NCBI GenBank assembly: GCA_039090855.1
Contig: CM077012.1
Coordinates: 140,464,541-140,528,540 of the forward strand
Source of the DNA: Macrothele yani
Taxonomy: Eukaryota; Arthropoda; Arachnida; Araneae; Macrothelidae
DNA length: 64,000 nucleotides
Reading direction: 5' to 3'
Part shown: positions 22,921 to 33,451 of the stretch, piece after piece
How the letters are laid out: the number at the start of each line of letters is the position of its first letter
Numbering within the stretch: position 1 is the first letter of the stretch
Notes under the pieces: model-generated
Told to the model about the DNA's origin: nothing
The model's input: the letters and a program-made list of their open reading frames with translations, nothing else
Databases searched by the model: none
Program-made: the position numbers and the translations under genes

Positions 22921-23347
22921 GAGAGACTCACAAACCGCATTAGGAAATCGGCTACCTAAGATGTGCAAAGGATAAGAATTTCACAGCAATCGATTGGTCT
23001 TCGACTGAGCGATGTTATAAGACTGAACACATACGGGCTCTCCTTATACGAAGCGGAAGGTTTAGGATAGCAGTGATGTTCTCATGTTTGCCAGAAAGCC
23101 ATGCCGCGAACATACATGCCAATAAGATTTTACGCTCATGCAACCCTGCACCGGGGAACGACACGCCCGAAGTACCCGGTTCAACCAAGAACCATGACGT
23201 CGTAGCCTGGGTACGTAAAATTCCACCTAACGTTCATATAAACAGAGGGATCTTGTGTCCACTCAACTATTGCGACTATACCACACAAGGTTACTTCGTG
23301 CAATTTTTTAATCTAATCCACTATGTGTCGTAGTTAATGTATAGTAC

Positions 23348-24030
23348 CCAGGACCGTAGCAAGCTTTTCTTAGATGGGAGGGCAAGACTTGAAGTTCCGC
23401 CCCTTCGAGTACAAATTTAAGCTCCTTCGCTTTCTACTCAAATAATACGGTGTTTTACTTTCTCACGCACCGCCGTTATGGGAAAGTATTATGATCGTTC
23501 AAAAATTCACACCTCAGGTTTTTGACAATTTTATTAAAAATGTAAAAGCTAGGTAAATACCAAAGAACCACAAGTGGCAAATACCAGTAAAGGGTAAACG
23601 TTATGTGAACGCCGAGAACACAACATACTACAAAAATGCAGACCGAATGAGTATGAGATAGTGAACGTAAAAGTAGGAAGAAGCTTCAGGGTTAGGGCTT
23701 GGAAAAATTCCGTTCAAGGTTAAGCGCTTAGAGAATTTTCTGCGACAGAGCACAAGTGTTTAATTAGCTCTTCATTCCAACGACGTATTCGGAAAGGCCA
23801 TGGAAGTTAGGCATATCACCATATTGTTTTGTATGCCTCTATTCACCAGTGTATGTTACACTGTACCCTGGTTAACTGCATGGAATACAGTGAGAGTCTT
23901 TAAAAATAAAATACTGAAGGGTGCAATGTTTTTTATTTGTTACAGTTTCTATTTTTTACATCCACAAGAGCATGAATTTACGCCCCTGGAACGACCGTTC
24001 TCCCTGCCCGGCGGGTAGCTACGGTCCTGG
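23348..24030. mobile_element. Possible non-autonomous TIR element
   Basis: CCAGGACCGTAGC at 23348-23360 recurs inverted (GCTACGGTCCTGG) at 24018-24030. The interior is about 680 bp and non-coding. I see no convincing target duplication, so the class is open (a hAT-like end is possible). Confidence 0.4.
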
Positions 24031-24422
24031 TGGTACCAACGTGACTAGTTTGATTAGCACTAAATCTTTCTTTAGTACGACATAAACAGTTGTGTAAGGG
24101 ATACTAGTTGTATGGAAAGGTCCTTGACACTGACCCTAAACGACTTCTATCACTTCGCTTCTTGACTGGAGGTCGAAATCGGTCGACCCCCATCTTGAAG
24201 CATCTCTAGGTGACTGAAGTCTTGCCTTCTTTATATCCTTTCATCCAGTTGTGCACGGCCGTTTTCTTTAGGGCATTTTGACCAACTGCTGTCCGCAGAA
24301 GACGTTTCCACGCTCTCTGAATACTGTAATAAGATACAAAACTTCAAAAAACCTTGCTGTTCTTCCACTGTCTCTAATCATTTCAACTGCTCTATCGTTA
24401 TTACAACTGTCGAACTGAGCCC
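24031..24422. other. Unassigned DNA
   Basis: No recognisable feature; it may include the lost left end of the next Tc1-like element. Confidence 0.4.
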
Positions 24423-24559
24423 GTGGTACGTACTACCCCCAACCACCAGGCATCACTTGCATTACCACTTCAGGTTTCCGAAATGTACGCCAATGAAAAT
24501 GTTCAGGTGAGGTACGTGCCGAAAGACCTTATACGGTCAGCAGACAAGACGTTAGAGAT

Positions 24560-26312
24560 AGGGGTGTTGACATGGGCATCCCCTGCACGCAGTGGAACAG
24601 ACCCAAGCGGACAGCAAGGCTTCCCAACACTGTATCAGAATAGAAGAACACGGGTAAACGTGGTGATCTGAGGGACTTTGATCGTGGACGTATTGTCGGA
24701 GCAAGACAGATTGGTCATTCTATCGCCCAAGTGGTAAGATTCCCAAGGTTCCCGTGGGCCACTGTATCAAGGGTGTACCGCGAGTATACCATCGACGGAA
24801 GTACCAGCGCACAGAAATCAAGCGGTGGTCGACCACACGCCATTGATACCCGAAGTCAACGTAGACTGTTCAGGCTCGTACAGTGTCTTTATAGCAGATA
24901 GCTTGGCAACGGCGGCGCAAATCACATCCAGGTTAAACGTCGGAGGCCCAAGGCAGCGTCAGCAAGCTAACGGTATGGTGCACGCTGCATACCTCGGGAT
25001 ACGGAAGCTGACGCCCTACTAGTGTGCCACTGTTGAATTCTCGTCATCGGGCATTACGTTCAAGGAGGTTAGAAGTAAGAGGAGGTGGCATCAGCCCCTC
25101 TCCCTGTGCTTCTGGCGTGACGCCACTTCTTATCAGCTGACTACGCCAATGCGCCCAACCTAAGAATCTCCTGTATATCTCTATGGGGAATTCTCGATTT
25201 TGAACGGGTTTTTCGGACCCTTACTCTACCCATACAGGCATGAAAAAAATTGAAGCTGAAATATTCATTCCCATAATAAAAAATTTCCAGAAAAAACAGG
25301 AAATTATGTGTTGGTATTTCTTTAAAAAATTCAACAAAATAATGATTTTTTGAGCGGAAGTGATTTTTTGAGCGGAAGTGCATAGTGGTTACTTACTGTC
25401 CATATGCAAGTAACCATGTACACTGCCCATGTGCAAGTAACCATGTTTAAAATATAACCAAAAGCCTAATGTTAAGAAATAAGAAGAACAAAATATGCCT
25501 TCTTTCCATCCTTGGTTTGCATGCGCTAAGCAAAACTGCTTAAGCCACAGGAAGTGACGTCACGTTCCTGAACTCCCGCAGCACAGACTCCCTCCGCCTC
25601 AGAAAGAGGACAGAAACAGCTGATCTGTTTTGGCTTCACTCAAAACGGGTCAATTCACCTCCTCTTCTTCTAACCTCCTTAATTACGCCTAGCCTGGTGC
25701 CGCGAACTTCAAAACTGGACCTCTGCAGAGTGGGTCAGATGAATCCCGATTTCAGCTGAACCGAGCTTACGGGAGGATGCGGCGTCGATAACATGAGGCA
25801 TGGACCCGTCGTGTTAAGTCGGCTCTGTTTAAGGCAATGGTGGCTCTATGGAGGTTTGGGAAGCCGCCTCGTGGGACACATTAGGTACCTTAGGGTGTCT
25901 GGTGAGGTCCTTAAATGCCACGCGCTACAAGCATGTGCTGGCTGATCACCCACACGCTTTCATTGTCTTCGCACATCCTGCGACCGATGGTCTGTTCCAG
26001 CAGGATAATGCGCCACCCTACCGGGCCGCAACCACCAGGGAATGGCTCGAGGAACACTCATCTGAGTTTGGAACCATCCAGCGGCTCCCAAGATCGGTTC
26101 CCGGATTTAAACCATGTGGAAGCTCACCAGGATGCCGTGGAGTGGACATGAGATCCATGGATCCTGGGCAGACGTTTCGGGCGGAGTTGTGGACAATGCT
26201 GCAACAGGCATGGCTGCCATTACTTCCGGAAACCCTCCGTCATCTACTGGAGTCGATGCCTCGGCGTGTACAGGCTGTTATTCACGCTAGAGGAGAACCA
26301 ACAAGCTATTAG
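24560..26312 (+). pseudogene. Tc1-like transposase remnant
   Basis: The N-terminal helix-turn-helix reads LRDFDRGRIVGARQIGHSI (about 24665) and TVSRVYREY (about 24760). After the inserted element the catalytic part resumes at about 25700, with SDESRFQLN (first Asp), a degraded VWG block, NATRYKHVLADH, LFQQDNAPPYRA (second Asp) and a C-terminus ESMPRRVQAVIHARG ending TSY and stop. Frame is lost at about 26090, where the conserved SPDLNPVEHLWD is split between two frames. Inactive. Confidence 0.82.
25062..25680. mobile_element. Non-autonomous element with about 25-bp TIRs inside the Tc1 remnant
   Basis: The left end aaggaggttagaagtaagag is repeated inverted at the right end (ctcttcttctaacctcctt). 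The flanks attacgttc and attacgcct are similar over 6 of 9 bases, suggesting an 8-9 bp target duplication that has decayed, as for hAT-type MITEs. The interior has two local duplications: gattttttgagcggaagtg twice (about 25340-25380) and catgtgcaagtaaccatg-like twice (about 25400-25445). No coding capacity. Confidence 0.65.
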
Positions 26313-26377
26313 GTAGGCACTTTAATATTTTTTCCATTGAGTGTATTATAAAAGTTTGTTCCTTGTTCTTTGCACAG

Positions 26378-26440
26378 CATCAAGAAGTTTTTAAGATGGA
26401 TTTTGGTGCGCCACTTCAAATAAACCCTAGGATAGATTAA
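26378..26440 (+). CDS. Weak candidate terminal exon
   Basis: A pyrimidine-rich tract ending ttctttgcacag precedes 26378. The following 63 nt are open and read HQEVFKMDFGAPLQINPRID then TAA. It begins in phase 0, the phase in which the exon at 13002-13065 ends, so the two could splice in frame. Length and context are too weak to be sure, and I do not recognise the protein. Confidence 0.25.
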   Translation, partial: HQEVFKMDFGAPLQINPRID

Positions 26441-26467
26441 CTTACATGTTTCATATATTATCGAAAG

Positions 26468-27803
26468 CAGTGTTTTTCAACCTTTTTGTATTTGTGGTCC
26501 CCTTTTCCATATCAATTTTTATTGCACCCCCTTCCAATCCTTTTTTTCATTGTTATCTGAACACTGTAATTGCAGTATAATTTTTACATGACAACTTCTG
26601 GAGTATTGATCTGTTTAAAATATCTATTCAAATCTATTGTATGCATAGATCGTCGTCCGTGTCGTAAACTATGCATCGTTGGAAATTGCTGATCGTCATT
26701 ACCCACCTACCTTATCGTGAATTCTCGCGACCTCTTCACGAGGAGTCCCGAGTGTTCTGAAAATGTTTTAACGGGTATAAATAAGGCTAGAAATGCCTAT
26801 GCATGTGCAGTAACACCGCAACACTCACAAGTGTCGCTATTGATACTCAATGTTATACTATCACAAATTTGGTACATGGTGTAAAAGCAAACAATTTTCG
26901 AGTCTAGAAACTGTTGGGAGAACAAGAAAAAGTTGTGCTCTAAAAAGGAATTACAAGATAGTCCTGAGATAACTGATCCGGTCGAGGTCACCAGTCACCC
27001 GTGAAAACTGTGATGCATCAGGACCAAAGGAGAAGCAGAGCGTGAGAGAGAAAGACAAAGTTTCTCAAAGATGATTCGTGGGTGTGTCATGTTTTTTTTT
27101 TTTCATCGTAAGTAAAGTTTATGTAGGATTTTTATGAAACCCTTTGTAGATTTGAACTGCAAATATGAACTACCACAATAATTGTGAGAAATGTGTAACT
27201 ACTTCTTTAGCATTAAATGTGTTTTTCGTTTAAAAGTGTGTCAGACAATTTACGTTTGAAGAAAGGTTAGTTAGCAAATCTATTTCTTTAGATGAATATT
27301 GACGATGTGTTTATAATAGCTTTTATCTCTGCGTAATGAGGCTGTTAGGATTTACTCCAACAGAAACGTGGATAAACTTTTAATTGGAAGTAAGAGGGCA
27401 TCTGCCGATTGTGAAGCATCAACACGTGCACAGAAGAGCGTAATTCCGAAATTAAAATCAAGAAAAGATTATGAAGAAAATTTATATTTTGGATTTACTA
27501 AGACCTCAGTAAATGACGAAGAAAGGCATCTGAGTGTTATTTGTTCGAAAATTTCTGCGGTTATGAAACCTAACAAATTCAAATGGCATTTGGAAACACT
27601 TCATAAAGAGTATGTTAACAAACCTAGTGAGTTCTTTATTGCTAAAATAAAATCTTATGAAAAGCAAAAATCTAATATTAAAAAAGCTTTGTCTGTACAT
27701 GAAAAGGCTTTAATAGCTTCTCACAAAGTTGCGTGTAAAATAACAAGGTGCAAAAAGCCTCACACCGTTGGAGAAGAATTTATTCTGCCAGCTGCGATTG
27801 ATG
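26468..27803 (+). mobile_element. 5' part of a hAT element (ZBED/SCAND3-like)
   Basis: Starts with a hAT-type terminus CAGTGTTTTTCAACCTTTTT. A transposase N-terminus follows, cut off at 27803 by the 3' tail of LINE E2. A matching inverted terminus, AGGTTTAGAATCACTG, ends at 42225. The 8-bp flanks atcgaaag (26460-26467) and acctaaag (42226-42233) agree at 6 of 8 positions. Both ends probably belong to one element that later received the whole nest, but most of its coding region is gone. Confidence 0.6.
27368..27798 (+). pseudogene. hAT transposase N-terminus with BED-type zinc finger remnant
   Basis: Reads from DKLLIGSKRAS through a BED-like finger (VICSKISAVMKPNKFKWHLE followed by TLH) to KKALSVHEKALIASHKVAC and KKPHTVGEEFILPAA. 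These are hallmark blocks of the ZBED5/SCAND3-type hAT transposases. The first zinc ligand is lost: SVIC stands where CVIC is usual. The catalytic domain and dimerisation domain are absent because the LINE tail begins immediately after ILPAAID. The last residues of the ORF are LINE sequence. Confidence 0.8.
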
Positions 27804-28175
27804 GTTGGTTGGTTGGTGTTTTATGGCGCAAGGGCCAAAGAGCGTCACGTCAGTGTATTAAAAAGAAAGAAACAACAATATTGAAACAAAATGATAAATG
27901 CATAAAACAGTAACAATAAACGTGGTATATGGTAGAATAGACTATAACAAACAATAAAAACAAAAAGCATCGGTATAACGGATACAACAATTAACACAGT
28001 AACGATGATATAACATGATTAAAAGCGAACAATGATAGCAATAAAAGGACAAAAGGTGGAAATCGACGATAAAACAACACACTACACAAAACGTAAAACA
28101 CCGGTAACACAAAGAAACGATAAAACAGAAGAGACGTCACACTGATCGCTTAAAATACGACTCAGGGTCACTGAG

Positions 28176-29020
28176 TAAAGGAGTATTTACTTTTGGCCTC
28201 CTGGAAAACCTTATTGGTATCTATGAAGAAAAAGAAAATTTGTCCGCCGACTTCTCTGCCCACCACCGAGCCCAACAGTGGAGAGCCGGAGGTCCGAAAG
28301 CCCAAATGGACGCAGGACACGGCTCTTGGGTTGAGCAGCGGATATAGCAAGTTGATAAGGAAGACATGCGCTCGGCGAGTACCGCGACTTTCCCGTGTCT
28401 TGGTAACACCCCTTCGGCATTCCCATGCACGCTATCCCCAGACTCATCCTGTCGTACGAAACGACAGGCCGTTAGAATCCTGGACTCCACTCGGCCACAG
28501 ATTTCATTGACTAGGAGTAGGTTACTTCCCAGCCGTCCGTTTAGGGGGAAGTAGTGGCCAAAGAGGAGTGCTGGTAGCTGGTGACAACAACACCCCGACC
28601 TCCAGAAACCTCAGCTTCCAGCATCCCATTTTCCATCTTACGGGTCAATGTACACGGCAAAAATGCAGGCAACCAGCTCGGAAAAACAAAGAGGGATATA
28701 AAATGGAGAATAAAGGAAATAGAACGAGAAACTAAACTCCGGCGCTGGCGCATAATCACGACCTCGGCAACCTACAGCTGAGACGGGTGTATTTCAAGAG
28801 AACAGCAAAAGCTAAAAAATGGGAAAATAGTGTTCAGTATATATCGGCTCGGTTCGCGGGGTCGTCACTCCCCATCAGCTGGATGAACAGATGTCCCTTT
28901 GGTGATGTAATCGCACAAAGACGAGAAAGCAAGATTATTCTTCACAAGGTCATCTCCGGCCGTGGGGACGCACCTCCCCAAATAACTGGAAAACCAGTTA
29001 TCCCCGTACGGGGAGAGTTG
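28176..29020 (-). repeat. Extra 5' UTR/ORF1-start fragment lodged in the E2 3' region
   Basis: Nearly identical to the E1 5' UTR (22145-22920) and ending with the first codons of ORF1 (MDTNKVFQEAKSKYS). Below 28175 the sequence is E2-family 3' UTR, matching E1 13934-14345. Above about 29026 it is the end of the ORF2 region, matching E1 14443 upward. About 100 bp of consensus 3' UTR is missing at the junction. So a 5' end is fused to a 3' end, in the same orientation, inside or beside E2. Confidence 0.75.
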
Positions 29021-29026
29021 GCAGTC

Positions 29027-31080
29027 GCACGTCTCACACATCGGGGCAGTGTCGCCACACAGCAAGAAACGGTGAGTGAAACGGCAATGCCCAATGCGGA
29101 GACGTGCAAGTATAACTTCCTCACGACAAGAAGGTTTGTCCGCGAATTAGATGGCCATAGTCTGATCTGAGGTTTGATGGAGATAAGTTTGTTCCTGCCC
29201 TATTGAGTCCAGAGGGACTGCCACTCAGCCATGATGAATGTGCGGATGCCAGGACGAAAACCTTTAAAAAACAGTGGCAGTTGAGTGATCAGCATGGAGG
29301 CGACGGATCTGGCAGAGACATTCGCCAGCTCGTTACTCCGAATCCCAACATGGCTAGGAACCCAACAGAATCGGACCAGGAATCCAGCCCCAGACAAAGT
29401 CCGCAGAGGCGACGAAGATCTCTGGTGACTAGAGAACACTGCCCTCCGGAGAAGATAAAACTTGGATGACTAACTGGGAGTCAATTCAAAGCATCGCGCG
29501 ACGATGGGGTCCTGACTGGATGTGACGCATGCATCTTTTCCGAGAAGACTGTCGCTTTTGGAGGAAGCCTCTCAGCATAGGTCTCATCACCACACACAAA
29601 CCCGGATCCTACCACATCCCCGGAATTCGAGCCATCAGTGAAGACATGCACGAAGTCAGATTGGAGCGAAAGATGCTCGGCAAAAAGCTGCTGGTATACC
29701 TGCACCGTGCACAGACGGCTTTTTAAGACTTGGGCCACACAGAAAGAGAAAGATCAGCAGTTGCATGAACTGGTTGCCAAGGGGGATGAATGCCTTGGTC
29801 ACACCAATCAACGACAGATCAAGGCCAGCATCGTGGACTATGTTTGACAGACAAATCCAAAAAGTGGTAACACAGAAAGGGCGGTTGGAAACTAGGCAAA
29901 CGCATTGTAGTTGGAAGAGTGGAACATGCAGTGGATGATCAGATAGAGATTTCAGCTTAGTGTAGAACTGAAGGGCCAGTTGCTGACTGCGAAGGCATAA
30001 TGGCGGTTCGTTAGACTCGGCATAAAGACTATGCTCAGAAAACGCACCAAAGGCGCAAAGCCTGGTGATGAACGGGATCGAGAAGCTTTAAGTCATAAGG
30101 CCGGGCAGACCCGTGCGTCACACAGCCATAGTCCAATCTTGACCAGACAAGAGGGTGATAAATGCGAAGCATTGAGTACCAGTCAGCACCCCACGACGTA
30201 CCGGAGAGGACTTGCAGGATACTCAATGATCGCATGCACCTCACCTTTAAGGATAGAATGTGAGGTCGAAAGGTGAGTGCGCGGTCGAAGGTTAATACCA
30301 GAAACTTAACCTCTGTCACCACAGGAATAGAATAGTAGTGCTCCCCAGAAGGAGGTGAGGGTCCAGGCGAAGACCTCATTTGGGGCAAAAATGCACACAA
30401 CCAGTTTTCTCGAAAGAGAAGTCCAGGAAGAGATCTTATTAAAGGCAGACTGCAACTGCCTCTCAATAGTGCTTATGTTGACGGATGCACAGAGAATCTG
30501 AAGATCATCCACATACATAGTCCCACGAACCATCGGAGGAATTATTGTGAAAATGTAATTGACTCGAAGAATGAAGAAAGTGACTGATAAAATGGAACCC
30601 TGAGGGACACTTTGCTGTCAGGAGTACATCGCTGGGAGGGTCGAACCGACGCGCACAAGGGACATCCGGTTCTGGAGAAAACCAGCAATAAAAGTTGATA
30701 GATCTCCCCGCAATCCGCAGTCGTGCAGATTACGGAGAATGCCGTATCTCCACGTGTGATCATACACCTTTTCCATGTCAAAGAATACGGAGACCATGTG
30801 CTGACGTCGAACAAATTCCTCCCTGATAGAAGTCTCAAGACGAAGGTGACGATTAGTGGTAGAGCGAGAACTGCGGTAACCGTTCTTGTGAGGTGACAAA
30901 AGGCGATTGACTTCCAGATGAAAGATTAAACAGAGGAAACTGGTTATAGCGATTGGTCGGTAGTTAAACGGGTTTGTCGGAAGTTTTCCAGGCTTGAGAA
31001 CCGGTATCACAATAGCTGTACGCCAAGACACGGGAAAAACGTGCTTGTGCCAAAATACCGATCTCGTCAAGTAACGTATG
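29027..31080 (-). pseudogene. E2 ORF2, reverse transcriptase and RNase H part
   Basis: Minus-strand order: HVFPVSWRTAIVIPVLKPGK, NYRPIAITS, VSVFFDMEKVYDHTWRYGIL (motif A), a broken motif B, MYVDDLQIL (motif C, intact YVDD, about 30510), RLDYGCVTHGSA and VHHQALRLW. RNase H follows: HVFTDGSNS (about 29650) and VRFCWVPSHVGIRSNELANV (about 29380). Frameshifts occur at about 30620, 30470, 30030 and 29480. The catalytic motifs of RT and RNase H are better preserved than in E1, but the gene cannot be translated whole. Confidence 0.82.
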
Positions 31081-32287
31081 ATGATGATGTGAGGGATTCA
31101 GTTACTGCAACAAAAAATCGTCTATTTGTATTATTTATGGTCACGTATTGTCCCATTTTTTGGATGTGCTTCATCGTGAGAGTTCAATTCCTCCGTGTGC
31201 AGAGACAAGGGTCAGCAGGTTTGTTAACATCAGTACAGTTGGATTAAAAATTGATGTATCATGTTGACGTTGAGATTTGTGTTAAATATCTCCTACGAGT
31301 GACGTATTTGTACTGACTGGACTGATTTTCCTATAGGAGAAATTATCGTCTGCTGTTACAGCTCGTTTGCTGTTGCCAACTAACGTTGTTGTTGACGTTG
31401 TTGCTCGTGTCGTCTACTGTGCTGTCTTGTTGCTTGATTTGCTTGTACACAGAAGATCAGAAATATCATGTCTTCGTTGAAGTGCTCCAGTTGTTCTGAC
31501 ATATTGCTTTAAGATGACTGTGTACATTGCTATGGAAGATGCGGTGGAAGAATCCATTTCGACTGTTCTTCGATTGGCGAGGCTTCCTATTAAAAAATTA
31601 GCAAGGAAAGAAAATTGAAATGTCAATGTAATAGTTGTCGGCGGGGCGTTTCGCCCGCGGATGTGAGGACCCAGGGTGGATCTGATGGCAGTGGGCGACC
31701 GATGAAGTCCTCCGTGGATATAGCTATACGGGATATAAATGCTTCTCAAGAATTTATGGAGCGTTTAAATGAGAAGTTGAATATGATTGTGAGCTTGAAA
31801 ACTGAGATATCTGATTTGCGTAAGTCAGTAGAGTTTTTTTCATTAAAATATGACGTTATGGATAAAATCGGACAATCGCATGCATTGCTGCAGGAATCAT
31901 GTAAGAAAATTGCTTCTTTGGAGGAGAGAGTGCAAACTCAGGCTGCTGATATAAATACATTAAGGGAAAGCTTGAATACTTTGGATCAATATGTCAGAAA
32001 TAAAAAACTTTGAGATCTACTGAATCAAGGAGGTGCAGGGAGAGGGAGTTGTTGATCTCAAGGACTTGGTACATCGCATCGCAGGTAAGTTGAATATTGA
32101 TGGATTTTCTGTGACTGACATTGAGGTAATTCACAGGCTGCGTGGAAGAGAGTCCCGGGAAGTGTCGCCAATTATTGTTCAGTTTAAAGGTAGAGAAATG
32201 AGGAACGATTTCCTTGCGAGAGGTAGGACTGGTCTGAGGGTGATGGATGTTGTTAAAAACTGTACTGACGGCAACAGGGTGTATATT

Positions 32288-33252
32288 CAAAAAGTAGGAA
32301 CTGTACACCAAATTATACTCAAAATAGTATAACTATATACTAAAAATCCGAAAATTTCTTGGAGTAGAATAAAAATCAAATGTCCGTTCTAGACAATCCG
32401 AACTAAGAAACATCGTCGAATTGGCCACTGAGGCAGGATATACTTCGAACCAGATGCATAACTTTATCGAGAAAGCCAGAACCAGCAGTGCTAATAATAT
32501 TTCTATGCCACAACTTCGCTACCTGGGCTCTATTCCCTACATACCAAATATTTCCTATCAAGTCAAAAACGCGCTCAGGAGGATGAACTTTGGTGTCGGC
32601 ATAAGGTCTCCGGCATCTTTATACAAGATGCTTAAGAGAAATATTATTGACAAACCCCTCTCCTCAATGAGGCAGGTGTTTATGCCATCCCGCTAAAATA
32701 TCCGGACGGCTCCAGGCGATACTACATCGGAATGACCAAACGTTCGTTTGGAATTAGAATCAGCGAACATAAAAGGGATACAAAAGACGGGAAAATAACC
32801 ACTGCCCTATCGAGAGAAGGCAAGTTCAAGTCCGCCGATCCTATATGGAGTGATGTAAAGAAATTAGCTTCATACTCCACACCCAAATCTACCGCCATTC
32901 GCGAAACCTTGGAAATCTTGACCAGCTGCGAGGCTTGCAACGATAGCGTCTCTCTGGAGTTGCCACGTATTTGGAATCAATTCTTCAAATAATGCTGAGT
33001 TTTCTACCATAGTAATGCGTGCCCAACCAACGTGACCTCGTTTCTTCGAAACATCACGTTTGCTCCCAATCATTTATTGTCTAGTCAAGTCCCGCGTTTA
33101 AAGTGTTGAAACGTCCTATTATCCAGTTTGCAGTTAGCTGTCTACCTTCCTTGAGAAAGCCATCTGGTTGATGTGCGAAAGCTTGGAAATTTTGTTTTTT
33201 ATTCTACGCCAAGAAATTTTCGGATTTTTAGTATATAATTATACTATTTTGA
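32288..33252 (+). mobile_element. Penelope-like element fragment with terminal inverted repeats
   Basis: Inserted in ORF1 of the CR1-group LINE with a target duplication gggtgtatat (32277-32286 and 33253-33262). About 55-bp inverted repeats lie near the ends (about 32318-32376 and 33197-33250; both contain atactaaaaatccgaaaatt in opposite orientation). About 30 bp of extra sequence lies outside the left repeat. The coding part is a C-terminal fragment with a GIY-YIG endonuclease. The reverse transcriptase is almost wholly missing, so this is a 5'-truncated copy. Confidence 0.8.
32421..32992 (+). pseudogene. Penelope-like C-terminal part with GIY-YIG endonuclease
   Basis: The first block (32421-32696) reads RYLGSIPYIPNISYQVKNAL then FGVGIRSPASLYKMLKRN, the linker between RT and endonuclease in Penelope-like elements. 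A frameshift near 32680 leads into VYAIPLKYPDGSRRYYIGMT (the GIY and YIG equivalents), KRSFGIRISEHKRD (catalytic Arg and His region) and a C-terminal block ending SLELPRIWNQFFK with stop at 32992. The GIY motif is VYA here. The endonuclease would nick target DNA. Truncated and frameshifted, so inactive. Confidence 0.85.
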
Positions 33253-33451
33253 GGGTGTATATATTAATGAAAACTTAACTGTTCATAATAGACAGTTCTT
33301 TTGGCAGGCACGTGACTTTTCGAAAAACAACAATGTTAAATTCTGTTGGTACAGAAACGGAAAAATCTTCTGCCGGTTGGCGGATGGTTCGAATCCAGTT
33401 CATATAAAGAGTAAGCTGGATTTGAATTTGGAGCGGCTTTAGCGCTCTAAA

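Larger units (their letters stand above)
24423..26343 (+). mobile_element. Degenerate Tc1-like transposon (family F), split by a TIR element
   Basis: Transposase remnants on the plus strand run from about 24500 to 26312. The right end is ...CATTGAGTG followed by TA at 26344-26345. The inverted terminus is not visible on the left, so the stated left boundary is approximate and the element is probably truncated there. A 0.6-kb element (25062-25680) interrupts it. Confidence 0.7.
31468..33440 (+). pseudogene. CR1-group ORF1 with PHD-like finger, split by Penelope-like element
   Basis: From the ATG at 31468 the frame shows a cysteine pattern C-x2-C, C-x2-C, HFDC and C-x-C-x2-C to about 31640, like a PHD (C4HC3) finger. 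Two in-frame TAA codons lie in this part (about 31510 and 31590). An alpha-helical stretch follows (NASQEFMERLNEKLNMIVSL to LEERVQTQAADINTLRESLN) that looks like a coiled coil. After a frameshift near 32010, IEVIHRLRGRESREVSPIIV leads to the insertion in NRVYI. The C-terminus resumes after 33262 with FSKNNNVKFCWYRNGKIFCR and ends near 33440. This architecture fits RNA-binding ORF1 proteins of the Jockey superfamily. Confidence 0.72.
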
